This document shows, one piece after another, positions 27,025-36,679 of a stretch of DNA of 64,000 nt (position 1 is its first letter; each line of letters begins with the position of its first letter). The stretch covers positions 997,976 to 1,061,975 of the forward strand of contig NZ_CP141212.1 in assembly GCF_035610345.1 (NCBI RefSeq), written 5' to 3'. This DNA comes from Sinorhizobium meliloti (GTDB lineage: Bacteria > Pseudomonadota > Alphaproteobacteria > Rhizobiales > Rhizobiaceae). Made by a program: the position numbers and the translations under genes. Under the pieces are notes generated by a model, which was not told the origin of the DNA, made no database searches, and saw only the letters and a program-made list of their open reading frames with translations.

Positions 27025-29985
27025 ATGGCGGAAGCGATCGAGCGGTCTTTGTCCGATATCGATGTGGTGGCGATTCGCCCGGCGAGCCAGGCGGACGCCA
27101 AAGCCGCCCTTTCCGTACTCAAGGATGCGGCGAAAGGCAGCGAGCAGATTGCCAAGCTCATTGCCTCGGACGCGCCGCTCAAGGATTTTCTCGTTGCCGC
27201 CTTCGCGCTTTCGCCATTCCTGCGGGATACGGCGCGTAGCCACCCGGCGATCCTCGAAGCATTGCTATCCGAGGCGCTGCCGGCGTTTTTGAAGCGCAGG
27301 ATCGAGGCCGCAAGGGCGTCCTGGCGGGGCGATGCACCCGGGGCGGAGCTGCCGGACGCCGAGATCATGACGCGATTGAGACGGGCGAAGCGCGAGGTCG
27401 CCTTCGCCGTCGCGCTTGCGGACCTTTCGCGGCTTTTCGGTGGCCGTGAGACGACACGGTGGCTCAGCGATTTTGCAGAGGCGGCCGTTTCGGCGGCGAT
27501 CGATCATCTGCTGCTCGGCGCGCATGAAAGCGGCAAGTTCGTGTTGAAGGACAGTTCCGCGCCGTCTACCGCCTCCGGCGTCGTCGTGCTTGGAATGGGT
27601 AAGCTCGGCGCCGGCGAGCTCAACTATTCTTCCGATATCGATCTTGTCGTCTTCTACGATCCGCAGTCGGGCATCATCGCCAATCGCGACGATGCTCCGG
27701 AAACCTTCGCCCGGCTGTTGCGGCGCTTGATTCGCATCCTGCAGGAGAGAACCGGCGACGGCTATGTCTTCCGCACGGATCTGCGGCTCAGGCCAGACCC
27801 GGGCTCCACGCCGCTTGCCATCCCGGTCGAGGCGGCAATGCTCTATTACGAGAGCAGGGGGCAGAACTGGGAACGGGCCGCCTTCATCAAGGCGCGGCCG
27901 ATCGCGGGCGATCTGGAGGCGGGCGAACGCTTCCTCAAGGAACTGACGCCCTTCGTCTTCCGCAAGTACCTCGACTATGCGGCAATTGCCGACATTCACT
28001 CGATCAAGCGGCAGATCCATGCCCATAAGGGGCACGGAGAAATCGCCGTGAAGGGACACAACATCAAGCTCGGGCGCGGCGGCATCCGGGAGATCGAGTT
28101 CTTCGTTCAGACCCAGCAGCTGATCGCCGGCGGCCGCACGCCCGCGCTGCGTCTGCGCGAAACGGAAGCGATGCTGCGGATGCTCGCCGAGAGCGGCTGG
28201 ATCGACGCGGCGACGGCCGAGGAGCTTACCGATGCCTATTGGTTCCTGCGCGACGTCGAGCACCGCATCCAGATGGTGCATGACGAGCAAACTCACCTCC
28301 TTCCGGAGACCGAGCCGGAGCTCAGACGGGTCGCCTATATGCTCGGCTTCGAGGATACGGCTTCCTTTTCGAATGCGCTTTCGCGCGTGCTGCGCACAGT
28401 CGAGCGGCGCTATGCGCAGCTTTTCGAGCAGGAGGCGAAGCTATCCACCGAGACCGGAAACCTGGTCTTCACCGGTCAGCAGGACGATCCGGATACGCTC
28501 GAAACGCTGAAGAAGCTCGGTTTCCAGCGGCCGTCCGACATAGCGAATATCATCCGCACCTGGCACTACGGGCGCTATCGGGCAACGCAATCGGTCGAGG
28601 CGCGCGAGCGGCTGACGGAACTGACGCCGGAGCTCCTGCGCGTCTTCGGCGAAAGCAGGCGGGCGGACGAAGCGTTTCTGCGTTTTGACCACTTCCTCTC
28701 CGGTCTGCCCGCGGGGATCCAGCTCTTCTCGCTGCTCGGCAACAATCCCGGCCTCCTGTCGCTGATCGTCAATATCATGTCGTCGGCACCGCGCCTGGCG
28801 GACATCATCGCCGCCAAGCCGCATGTCTTCGACGGCATGCTGGAGCCGGGGCTGCTTGCCGAACTGCCCACCAGGGATTATCTGGCGCCGCGCATCGCGA
28901 CCTTCGTCGGCGCAGGCCGGCACTATGAGGAGGTGCTGGACCGCTTGCGCATCATCGCCGCCGAGCAGCGCTTCCTGATCGGTATCCGCCTGCTCACAGG
29001 CGCGATCACCGGCCTTCAGGCGGGGCGCGCACTCACCGACCTTGCCGATCTGATCATTGCCGCCGCGCTCGATGCGGTTCTGGAGGAGGTCCGGTCGGCG
29101 CATGGACGTTTCCCCGGCGGGCGGGTCGCAATCGTCGGAATGGGCAAGCTCGGCAGTCACGAATTGACCGCCGGCTCCGACATCGACCTCATCCTGCTCT
29201 ACGATTACGACGACGAAGTGCTCGAGTCCGACGGCGCCAAGCCGCTCGATCCGGTGCGTTATTTTACGCGGGTCACGCAGCGGCTGATCGCCGCGCTTTC
29301 CGCCCCGACCGCCGAGGGCATCCTCTACGACGTGGACATGAGGCTGCGACCCTCCGGCAACAAGGGGCCGGTCGCCACCCGCATAACCGCCTTCGCCAAG
29401 TACCAGCGAACGGAAGCCTGGACATGGGAGCATCTGGCGCTGACGCGGGCGCGCTGCATCTGCGGCGACGAGAGCCTCGTCGGCGAAGCGGAGGCGATCT
29501 TTGCCGAGATCCTCACTGAAAAGCGCGACATCGCGAAGATCCGCAAGGACGTCGAGGAGATGCGCGGCCTGATCGACAAGGAGAAGCCGCCGAAGGACAT
29601 CTGGGATTTCAAACTCATTCCCGGCGGATTGGTCGACATCGAGTTCATCGCCCAGTACCTCGCCCTGATCGCGCCGGCGAGGGGAGTGACGTCCCCTCCT
29701 GCCGGCACGCATACGCTCGAGGCGCTGAAGGCGCTCGGCGCCGGGATGATGAATGCGAACGATCTCGATACGGCCGCCGAAGCGCTCGTGCTCTTCACCG
29801 AGCTGTCGCAGCTCGTGCGCCTCTGCATCGACGGCGACTTCGACCCGAAGGAAGCGCCGGCCGGTCTCGTGGATCTCGTCTGCCGTGCCGGAGACTATCC
29901 GGATCTGACGCATCTCGAAGCCGACATTCGCCGTTTCTCGAAGGCCGTGCGCCGGATCTTCCAGGGGGTCGTCGCGGCAGCGTAA
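27025..29985 (+). CDS. glnE: Bifunctional glutamine synthetase adenylyltransferase/deadenylase GlnE
   Basis: A 986-residue enzyme with two nucleotidyltransferase domains: GMGKLGAGELNYSSDIDLV near residue 189 and GMGKLGSHELTAGSDIDLI near residue 704, each followed by a PII-uridylyl-transferase-like helical region. It adds AMP to or removes AMP from glutamine synthetase according to nitrogen state and PII signalling. The ATG at 27025 follows AGGGGGG; a TTG two codons earlier is unlikely. It faces a PleC-like kinase gene, with only 10 bases between the two stop codons. Confidence 0.97.
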   Translation: MAEAIERSLSDIDVVAIRPASQADAKAALSVLKDAAKGSEQIAKLIASDAPLKDFLVAAFALSPFLRDTARSHPAILEALLSEALPAFLKRRIEAARASWRGDAPGAELPDAEIMTRLRRAKREVAFAVALADLSRLFGGRETTRWLSDFAEAAVSAAIDHLLLGAHESGKFVLKDSSAPSTASGVVVLGMGKLGAGELNYSSDIDLVVFYDPQSGIIANRDDAPETFARLLRRLIRILQERTGDGYVFRTDLRLRPDPGSTPLAIPVEAAMLYYESRGQNWERAAFIKARPIAGDLEAGERFLKELTPFVFRKYLDYAAIADIHSIKRQIHAHKGHGEIAVKGHNIKLGRGGIREIEFFVQTQQLIAGGRTPALRLRETEAMLRMLAESGWIDAATAEELTDAYWFLRDVEHRIQMVHDEQTHLLPETEPELRRVAYMLGFEDTASFSNALSRVLRTVERRYAQLFEQEAKLSTETGNLVFTGQQDDPDTLETLKKLGFQRPSDIANIIRTWHYGRYRATQSVEARERLTELTPELLRVFGESRRADEAFLRFDHFLSGLPAGIQLFSLLGNNPGLLSLIVNIMSSAPRLADIIAAKPHVFDGMLEPGLLAELPTRDYLAPRIATFVGAGRHYEEVLDRLRIIAAEQRFLIGIRLLTGAITGLQAGRALTDLADLIIAAALDAVLEEVRSAHGRFPGGRVAIVGMGKLGSHELTAGSDIDLILLYDYDDEVLESDGAKPLDPVRYFTRVTQRLIAALSAPTAEGILYDVDMRLRPSGNKGPVATRITAFAKYQRTEAWTWEHLALTRARCICGDESLVGEAEAIFAEILTEKRDIAKIRKDVEEMRGLIDKEKPPKDIWDFKLIPGGLVDIEFIAQYLALIAPARGVTSPPAGTHTLEALKALGAGMMNANDLDTAAEALVLFTELSQLVRLCIDGDFDPKEAPAGLVDLVCRAGDYPDLTHLEADIRRFSKAVRRIFQGVVAAA

Positions 29986-29995
29986 GCGGACGTAG

Positions 29996-32359
29996 TCAGC
30001 CGCGGTCGGGAATCCTGACCGATATGATGGTGCCGACATTCTCTGCCGAATGGATCTTCATCGTCCCGCCGTGAAGCCGCGTCAGCGAACGGGATATGGC
30101 GAGCCCGAGCCCGGAGCCGCCCTTGCTCTTGGCATATTGGCTCTGCACCTGCTCGAAGGGCTGGCCGATCTTCTGCAACGCGCCCTTGGGAATGCCGATG
30201 CCGGAATCGGCGATCGTCAGCGTGACGGCGCCCCTCACCTTGCGCGCCCGCAAGGAGATGCGGCCGCCTTCATTGGTGAACTTGACCGCATTGGAGAGGA
30301 GATTGAGCAGGACCTGCTTCATCGCCCGGCGGTCGGCGAACATCGTCAGGCCGGAGGATATCTGCTGGACCACGCGGATGTTCTTTCGCTCTGCCGGAAT
30401 CGCCGTGAAACGAAGGGTCTCCTCGATGAGTGGCGCGAGATCGATCCGCTCGCGCGTGATGCGCATATGGCCTGCCTCGATCTTCGACATGTCGAGTATG
30501 TCGTTGATGACGTTGAGCAGATGTTTGCCGCTCTCGAAAATGTCGCGCGAATACTCGTGGTATTTCTCCGAGCCGAGGGGGCCGAACATCTGGTCCTGCA
30601 GGATTTCCGAAAAGCCGAGAATGGCGTTCAGCGGGGTGCGCAGCTCGTGCGACATGTTGGCGAGGAATTCGGACTTTGCCCGGTTCGCGGCCTCGGCGCG
30701 CTCTTTCTCCGCCTGATAGTTCGCGTTGGCGACGGAAAGTTCGGCCTTCTGCTGCTCGAGCGTTACGCGGGAGGCGGACAGATCTCCGATGGTTGCCATC
30801 AGCCGCCGCTCCGATTCGCGCAGGCGAACTTGATGCCGCTTGAGGAGCGTGATGTCCGTGCCCACCGAGACGAGCCCGCCGTCGCGCGTGCGCCGCTCAT
30901 TGATCTGCAGCCAGCGTTCGTCGGCAAGCTGAACCTCGCTCGTCTGCGAGTGATTGCTCCGGTCCGGATCGGCGACGCGCCTTTCGACAACGGGCCTTGC
31001 CGCCGCAGCATGGACGATCGTGCGTTCGGTGCCTGGTACCAGCACGTGGTCGGGCAACTGCCAGGCTTGCTGGTAATGGGTGTTGCACATCACCAGGCGA
31101 TCGTGCTTGTCCCAGAGCACGAAGGCCTCCGAGGTGCACTCGATCGCGTCCGCCAGGCGCTGATCGGCCTCGGCGTAACGCTGCGCAAGCCTGTGTTGCT
31201 CGGTGACGTCCATCGCAATGCCGATCAGATGCGTCCGGCCCGACACGGTGCGGATCACCTGGGCACGCGCTCGAAGCCATACATAGTGGCCATCCGCATG
31301 GCGCATCCGGAACACCTGATCGATCTGGCGCTCGTTGCCTTTCGCGATCGCCCGAGCGACCCGGTATATGCCCCGGTCCTCGACATGCATGAGACGGGCG
31401 GCATCGCCGAACGAAAGCACGCTCGCGTCGCCCGGCATTCCCAGCATCTCGTACATCGAGCGGGACCAGAAGAGGCGCCGGTTGTCGAGATCGAAATCCC
31501 AGAGGCCGCAGCGTCCACGCGAGAGCGCCGTTTCGACGCGCAGGTTCGACTCGGCAAAGACCGCATCGGCATCTCGGGCGCGCTTTGCCTGGATGTAATA
31601 GGCATAGAGGACGACCATCAGGATTGCCGAAACGCCGGCAAACAGCGTGACGTTGAGTGAAATTTCGTCGCGCCAGGCCGCTTCGAATCTGGCGATCGAC
31701 GTTGCCGCCAGAACCGCGCCGCCGGAATCCGGCAATTGCCGGAGAGCGATGAAATGCTCGATGCCGTCGATCGACGCTCTTACGACGCCGGCACCCTCGC
31801 CGTAATATTGCAGCGTCGCGACCTCGGGAGCGATTGCGGAGAGCGTGCGCCCGATGAGATGGACGCCATCCTGCGTCCCGGCAAAGACGCGTCCGTCTCT
31901 GCGGACCGTCAGCAGGAAAATTCCGGCGTCCAGGATTTCGGCAGGCAGAAGTTCGGTGAGCCGGCGTTCGACCTCCCAGCGGCGGCCATCGGCGAAGAGT
32001 TCCGATCCGCCGGTCTGGAAAACACCGGCTGCCGCTGCGGCCGCGAGGCTGACCGTCCGGCGGGAGGAGGCTTCCATGCGGGCATGCTCGTCCATGATGC
32101 CCGACATCCGTGAGATCGCCACGATGAGAAGAAAAGCGATAATGAGGACCGGGATGGACCGCTTGAGCATCGGCTCTGCCATTGCGAGCTTCTGCGAGGC
32201 CGGTTCGGCAAATATCTTTGCCTGCTCGATGAACTCCCGTTCGAGGCTCGAAAAGCCCGGAAACTTGAGTCGCAACCGCCCTTCGGCTGCGCTTCCCCGT
32301 CGCGCGTCCGCCATCTTATCCAATTTGTCGTCCTCGAAAAGCGATCCGCACGCGACCAT
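29996..32359 (-). CDS. pleC: PleC-like cell-cycle histidine kinase/phosphatase
   Basis: About 787 residues. A cytoplasmic N-terminus precedes a membrane segment (about 69-88), a periplasmic sensor domain, a second membrane segment (about 235-257), two PAS domains (about 275-400 and 405-520), a coiled coil, HisKA with the phosphoacceptor histidine at residue 571 in MSHELRTPLNAILGF, and HATPase_c (SNAVKF, DSGIGIP, GSGLGLAI). The HisKA segment EYSRDIFESGKHLL fits the PleC/DivJ/PdhS group. PleC removes phosphate from DivK, opposing DivJ. The position next to glnE matches remembered rhizobial pleC loci. The start is uncertain; an ATG at 32314 is also possible. Confidence 0.82.
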   Translation of the reverse strand: MVACGSLFEDDKLDKMADARRGSAAEGRLRLKFPGFSSLEREFIEQAKIFAEPASQKLAMAEPMLKRSIPVLIIAFLLIVAISRMSGIMDEHARMEASSRRTVSLAAAAAAGVFQTGGSELFADGRRWEVERRLTELLPAEILDAGIFLLTVRRDGRVFAGTQDGVHLIGRTLSAIAPEVATLQYYGEGAGVVRASIDGIEHFIALRQLPDSGGAVLAATSIARFEAAWRDEISLNVTLFAGVSAILMVVLYAYYIQAKRARDADAVFAESNLRVETALSRGRCGLWDFDLDNRRLFWSRSMYEMLGMPGDASVLSFGDAARLMHVEDRGIYRVARAIAKGNERQIDQVFRMRHADGHYVWLRARAQVIRTVSGRTHLIGIAMDVTEQHRLAQRYAEADQRLADAIECTSEAFVLWDKHDRLVMCNTHYQQAWQLPDHVLVPGTERTIVHAAAARPVVERRVADPDRSNHSQTSEVQLADERWLQINERRTRDGGLVSVGTDITLLKRHQVRLRESERRLMATIGDLSASRVTLEQQKAELSVANANYQAEKERAEAANRAKSEFLANMSHELRTPLNAILGFSEILQDQMFGPLGSEKYHEYSRDIFESGKHLLNVINDILDMSKIEAGHMRITRERIDLAPLIEETLRFTAIPAERKNIRVVQQISSGLTMFADRRAMKQVLLNLLSNAVKFTNEGGRISLRARKVRGAVTLTIADSGIGIPKGALQKIGQPFEQVQSQYAKSKGGSGLGLAISRSLTRLHGGTMKIHSAENVGTIISVRIPDRG

Positions 32360-32510
32360 GCCGCAAGGAACGCTTGATTCTTCTCAGTCCGAAACGTCGG
32401 TCCCGTCTTTATCGGTTTCCCGGAAGCGGGCGTTTCAGTGATTCGGCGCGCCGCTCGCCCGAATCTGACTCAATGAATCACAGGGCGATTCGCCTTGTCC
32501 AGAGGTAACG

Positions 32511-32525
32511 GTAAAGATTTGTTAA
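32511..32525. promoter_or_regulatory. Near-consensus CtrA-type box upstream of pleC-like gene
   Basis: GTAA-N7-TTAACC, one mismatch from TTAA-N7-TTAAC, about 150 bases upstream of the kinase start. The right half reads TTAACCAT, the form reported for Sinorhizobium CtrA sites. If used, the kinase gene would be under control of the regulator it influences. Confidence 0.4.
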
Positions 32526-32584
32526 CCATATTTCATCGTTGGGAAATGATAGCCGGACTGCTAGAGCCGACTTCGGGCCAGATC

Positions 32585-32624
32585 CACGACGGTTTTCAGG
32601 TCGATCCGACCTGAAACCGTCGTG
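32585..32624. repeat. Long imperfect palindrome between pleC-like and pepN genes
   Basis: Arms CACGACGGTTTTCAGGTCG and CGACCTGAAACCGTCGTG pair with a single bulged T around a three-base loop. It lies 25 bases after the pepN stop (minus strand). No T-run follows on either strand, so it looks more like a dispersed palindromic repeat or an RNA-stabilising hairpin than a standard terminator. A related block GGTTTCAGGTCGATCC occurs at about 38196-38211. Confidence 0.55.
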
Positions 32625-32648
32625 TTCGGCGGTGTGCCGGTGCTCCGG

Positions 32649-35303
32649 TCAGTGCTTGTCTTTGAGCATGCGGTCGACGATGTCGCTGACATCGGCGGAA
32701 AGATTGGAGGCGCGCGCGATATCCTCGAGCGCGCTGCGGGCGTGGCCGGCCCGGATCTTTTCGAGCGACCGCCAGGAGCGCATCGACGTCAGAATACGCG
32801 CCGCAAGTTGCGGGTTGCGCGCATCGATGTCCAGAATCTGCCGGGCAAGGAAACGATAGCCTTCACCGTCGATGCGGTTGAAGCCGGTGGCATTCGCGAA
32901 GGCGAATGTGCCGACCAGTGAGCGAACGCGGTTCGGATTGCTGGCATTGAAGAGAGGATCCGACATCAGCGCCCGAACGCGGTCGAGCGTCGATGCTCCG
33001 GGAATCGTCGCCTGAATGGCGAACCACTTGTCGATGACCAGCGCGTTGTCGGCAAAGCGCTTCTTGAACGCGGCCAGGGCGTCCGCCGTCTCTTCGGCGC
33101 CCGGAAACCGATGCGCAAGAAGCGTCAGCGCATGGCTGAGGTCGGTCATGTTGTTGGCGGACCGAAACGCATCAGCGGCTTTCTCCGGTTTTCCGTCGGC
33201 ATAGACGAGGTAGGTGAGCCCGGAATTGCGCAGCGCCCGCCGCCCGGCGCTGTCGGCATCGGGACGGAACGGGCCGGACAGGGACATTTCGTTCACCAGT
33301 CGCGCAAAGGTGTCTTTGCCGGCAGTGGCGATGGCGGCCAGAATAGCCTGGCGGCCGGCGTGAATGGCATCCGGGTCGTTGTTGCCGCCGATTTCGCGGC
33401 CTATGTCGGTTTCGCTCGGCAGGGACAGCACTTGCGATCGGAACGCCGGCTCCAGTCGGTCGTCGCCGGCTGCGGCAAGCAGGGCGTCGACGAGCGCATC
33501 GTCACAGGCAACCGCCTGGCCGGTACGCGCTTCCGCTGCCGCCTTGACGAGATTGTCGAGGGCCATCGCGTTCAGCGCCTGCCAGCGTGCGAAGAGGTCG
33601 GTCTCGTGGCGTGCGATCAGCGCCCGGTGCTCGGCGCTTTGCGCCAGGTGCAGATTGACGGGCGCGGAGAAGCCGCGATTGAAGGAGGGGACCGGCTCGG
33701 ATGGCATGCCGGAAAAAGTGATCGTCTGTTTGCGCTCGGTCAGGTGCAGTACGTCGCCGGTGATCTCGGCGCCGGAGACGGCCGAGGGCCTTGCCTCGCT
33801 TCCGTCCGGAAGCAGCAATCCGAAGCGGAGCGGGATATGCATCGGTGCCTTGCTGCTCTGCCCGGGCGTCGGCGGAACGGTCTGCTCCAACGATAGCGTG
33901 TATGTCTGGCTGGAGGCGTCATAGGTGCCCGAAGCGGTGACGAGCGGCGTTCCGGCCTGATGGTACCATAGCGAGAACTGCTTGAGGTCGCGGCCGCTCG
34001 CAGCCTCGAAGCAGGCGACGAAATCCTCGATCGTTACCGCCTGGCCGTCGTGACGCTCGAAGTAGAGGTCCATTCCCCTCTTGAAGTGGTCGCGGCCGAG
34101 GATCGTCGCGATCATCCGCGTGACCTCGGATCCCTTCTCGTAGACCGTCGTCGTGTAGAAATTGTTGATTTCGCGGTATTGCGTCGGGCGCACCGGATGG
34201 GCGAGGGGGCCGGCATCCTCTGGGAACTGCTCGGATTTCAAGTGCCGCACTTCGGCGATCCGCTTCACGGCGCGCGAACGCATGTCGGCGGAAAACTCGT
34301 GGTCGCGATAGACGGTCAGGCCTTCCTTCAGGCAGAGCTGAAACCAGTCGCGGCAGGTGATGCGGTTGCCGGTCCAGTTGTGGAAATATTCGTGGGCGAT
34401 GATCGCCTCGATATTGGCATAGTCCGCATCGGTCGCCGTCTCGGGATCGGCGAGCACGTATTTGTCGTTGAAGATGTTGAGCCCCTTGTTCTCCATGGCG
34501 CCCATGTTGAAATCGGAAACGGCAACGATCATGAAGATGTCGAGATCGTATTCGCGGCCGAAGACTTCCTCATCCCATTTCATCGACCGCTTCAGCGCAT
34601 CCATGGCGTAGGCGGCACGCGGCTCCTTGCCGTGCTCGACATAGATCTTGAGCGCGACGTCGCGGCCGGAAGCGGTGGTGAAGGTGCCCTCGACGACGCC
34701 CAGATCGCCGGCAACGAGCGCGAACAGGTAGCTCGGCTTCGGATGCGGATCGAACCAGGAGGCAAAATGACGGCCGTCGCCCATGTCGGCGCCGCCGAGA
34801 TAGTTGCCGTTCGAAAGCAGGAGCGGTGCGGAAGCCTTGTCCGCGATGATGTTCACGGTATAGACCGCCAGCACGTCGGGGCGATCCGGGAAGTAGGTGA
34901 TGCGGCGGAAGCCTTCGGCTTCGCACTGGGTGCAATAGACGTCGCTCGTGCGGTAGAGGCCCATCAGCTTGGTGTTCGTCTCAGGCGACAAGGCCGTCGT
35001 GACGGTGATCTCGAAGGGCGCCGCTTCCGGCAGGCCACGAATGGTAAGCGTGTCGTCCGTCGCTTCATAGAGCGTGCCGGGAATCGCTTCCTGGTCGAGC
35101 AGCAGGCCGGTCATGGTGAGCTCGTCGCCGTCGAGAACGAGCGGTGCAGAGGGGCTGACGCCTTCGCGGCGATGGAAGATCATGCGCGCCTCGACCTTCG
35201 TTTCCCTCGGGTCGAGTTCGAAAGTCAGGTCCACCCTCTCGAGTACGAAATCGGTCGGCCGGTAGTTTTCCAGATGAACGATCTGGCCAGTGTTTGTCCG
35301 CAT
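32649..35303 (-). CDS. pepN: Aminopeptidase N (M1 family)
   Basis: An 884-residue zinc metallopeptidase of the M1 family. The exopeptidase motif GAMENKGLN lies near residue 265 and the zinc-binding HEYFHNW (HExxH) near 302-308, with the second glutamate in CLKEGLTVYRD. The C-terminal DUF3458 regions (Ig-like and helical) are complete, so length is normal for the E. coli PepN type. It cleaves N-terminal residues from peptides in the cytoplasm. An ATG at 35303 fits the family start. Confidence 0.96.
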   Translation of the reverse strand: MRTNTGQIVHLENYRPTDFVLERVDLTFELDPRETKVEARMIFHRREGVSPSAPLVLDGDELTMTGLLLDQEAIPGTLYEATDDTLTIRGLPEAAPFEITVTTALSPETNTKLMGLYRTSDVYCTQCEAEGFRRITYFPDRPDVLAVYTVNIIADKASAPLLLSNGNYLGGADMGDGRHFASWFDPHPKPSYLFALVAGDLGVVEGTFTTASGRDVALKIYVEHGKEPRAAYAMDALKRSMKWDEEVFGREYDLDIFMIVAVSDFNMGAMENKGLNIFNDKYVLADPETATDADYANIEAIIAHEYFHNWTGNRITCRDWFQLCLKEGLTVYRDHEFSADMRSRAVKRIAEVRHLKSEQFPEDAGPLAHPVRPTQYREINNFYTTTVYEKGSEVTRMIATILGRDHFKRGMDLYFERHDGQAVTIEDFVACFEAASGRDLKQFSLWYHQAGTPLVTASGTYDASSQTYTLSLEQTVPPTPGQSSKAPMHIPLRFGLLLPDGSEARPSAVSGAEITGDVLHLTERKQTITFSGMPSEPVPSFNRGFSAPVNLHLAQSAEHRALIARHETDLFARWQALNAMALDNLVKAAAEARTGQAVACDDALVDALLAAAGDDRLEPAFRSQVLSLPSETDIGREIGGNNDPDAIHAGRQAILAAIATAGKDTFARLVNEMSLSGPFRPDADSAGRRALRNSGLTYLVYADGKPEKAADAFRSANNMTDLSHALTLLAHRFPGAEETADALAAFKKRFADNALVIDKWFAIQATIPGASTLDRVRALMSDPLFNASNPNRVRSLVGTFAFANATGFNRIDGEGYRFLARQILDIDARNPQLAARILTSMRSWRSLEKIRAGHARSALEDIARASNLSADVSDIVDRMLKDKH

Positions 35304-35731
35304 GGTCAGTCCTGCTTACGCCTTCTTGCTCTTTTGATTTGTAGAGGGCGCTCGTGATGGTGAAAAGCCAAGATCCGAGATTTACGCACGAATGTGGTGC
35401 CGGCGACAGTACATCCGGCAGCAAAAACGCAGGGCCACTCCCGCCTCTTATTGACCGAAGGTTTATCGGAGCGGCACTAACAAGAACTAAATCCGTGACG
35501 ATTTTTTCGGGCTTGCTAAATAACCTGCAGACCCATCTTTCTTGGCAACAAGCTTTGCATATGCGGGCGAATTCATCACGAAAAAACCAGCTCCATCACG
35601 AAATTTGATCCAACATGCTGCGCAAGCACGGCTAAGGTGGCGTGGTCCTTTCGCGGCCTTGCCGCCGCGTCCTCCCGTTTCTGTTGGCCTTCCGACCGGT
35701 TCGCCGATGTCAGTTTGAAAAGTTGCGTTTC
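35304..35731. other. Intergenic region between pepN and the DMT transporter
   Basis: 428 bases with divergent promoters expected for pepN (left) and the transporter (right). Moderately AT-rich segments (35320-35345 and 35500-35580) could be promoter DNA. No hairpin, repeat or small gene with a convincing start signal was found. Confidence 0.4.
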
Positions 35732-36670
35732 ATGGATGCGGACGATGTGAGCCCGATGAAGGGGATTGTGCTCAAGGTGCTCTCCGTCGTCGTCTTCGTG
35801 TGCATGTCGACCTGCATCAAGGCTGCGGGCGACAACATCCCCACCGGCCAGATCACCTTCTATCGCTCGGCTTTTGCGATGGTGCCGATCCTTGGATTTC
35901 TGGCATGCCGTGGCGCATTGAGGGACGCGTTCAGGACCAATGATATCACCGGACACCTGGTGCGCGGCTTTGTCGGCATTCTCGCCATGAGTTGCGGCTT
36001 TTACGGCCTCGTCCATCTGCCGCTGCCGGAGGCGATTGCGATCGGCTATGCCATGCCGCTGCTCGCTGTCGCTTTCGCGGCAATTTTTCTGGGCGAGATC
36101 GTGCGGCTCTATCGCTGGTCTGCGGTGTTTGTCGGGCTCGTCGGCGTGTTTATCATCTCCTGGCCGCGGCTTACGCTGTTCAACGAAGGCGGCTTCGGGT
36201 CGGCCGAGGCCAAGGGTGCGGTCGCCGTATTGCTTTCGGCAGCGCTCGGGGCAACGGCGATGGTGCTCGTGCGCAAGCTCGTGCAGAAGGAGCGCACGCA
36301 CACCATCGTCCTCTACTTCTCCCTTTCGGCCGCGGTGTTCTCGCTCGCGACACTGCCTTTCGGCTGGTCCGAGCTTTCCTGGCAGGCCTTCGTTCTCCTG
36401 ACGATCGCCGGCTTTTGCGGCGGCGTCGGGCAGATCCTGCTGACGGAAAGCTACCGCCACGCCGATATGTCGACGATCGCTCCCTTCGAATACACGTCGA
36501 TCGTGCTCGGCATAGTCATCGGCTACTTCCTCTTCGGCGATGTGCCCACCCTGACCATGCTTGCCGGGACGGCGATCGTCGTCGGCGCGGGCATCTTCAT
36601 CATCTACCGGGAGCATCGGCTGGGACTGGAGCGCAAGGGCGCGCGCAAGCACGTGACGCCGCAGGGATAA
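35732..36670 (+). CDS. DMT-superfamily transporter (EamA domains)
   Basis: A 312-residue membrane protein with ten predicted membrane segments and two EamA domains, the arrangement of drug/metabolite exporters such as RhaT/YdcZ-like proteins. Recognisable parts are QITFYRSAFAMVPIL in the first half and FEYTSIVLGIVIGYFLFGD in the second. Start at ATG 35732; an ATG at 35756 is an alternative. Substrate unknown. It converges with the MFS gene, stops 9 bases apart. Confidence 0.9.
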   Translation: MDADDVSPMKGIVLKVLSVVVFVCMSTCIKAAGDNIPTGQITFYRSAFAMVPILGFLACRGALRDAFRTNDITGHLVRGFVGILAMSCGFYGLVHLPLPEAIAIGYAMPLLAVAFAAIFLGEIVRLYRWSAVFVGLVGVFIISWPRLTLFNEGGFGSAEAKGAVAVLLSAALGATAMVLVRKLVQKERTHTIVLYFSLSAAVFSLATLPFGWSELSWQAFVLLTIAGFCGGVGQILLTESYRHADMSTIAPFEYTSIVLGIVIGYFLFGDVPTLTMLAGTAIVVGAGIFIIYREHRLGLERKGARKHVTPQG

Positions 36671-36679
36671 AGGGATGTG

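Noticed and set aside
28441..31660. Long frames opposite glnE and the pleC-like gene
   Set aside because: Both are antisense shadows in high-GC DNA; no start signal and no recognisable domain.
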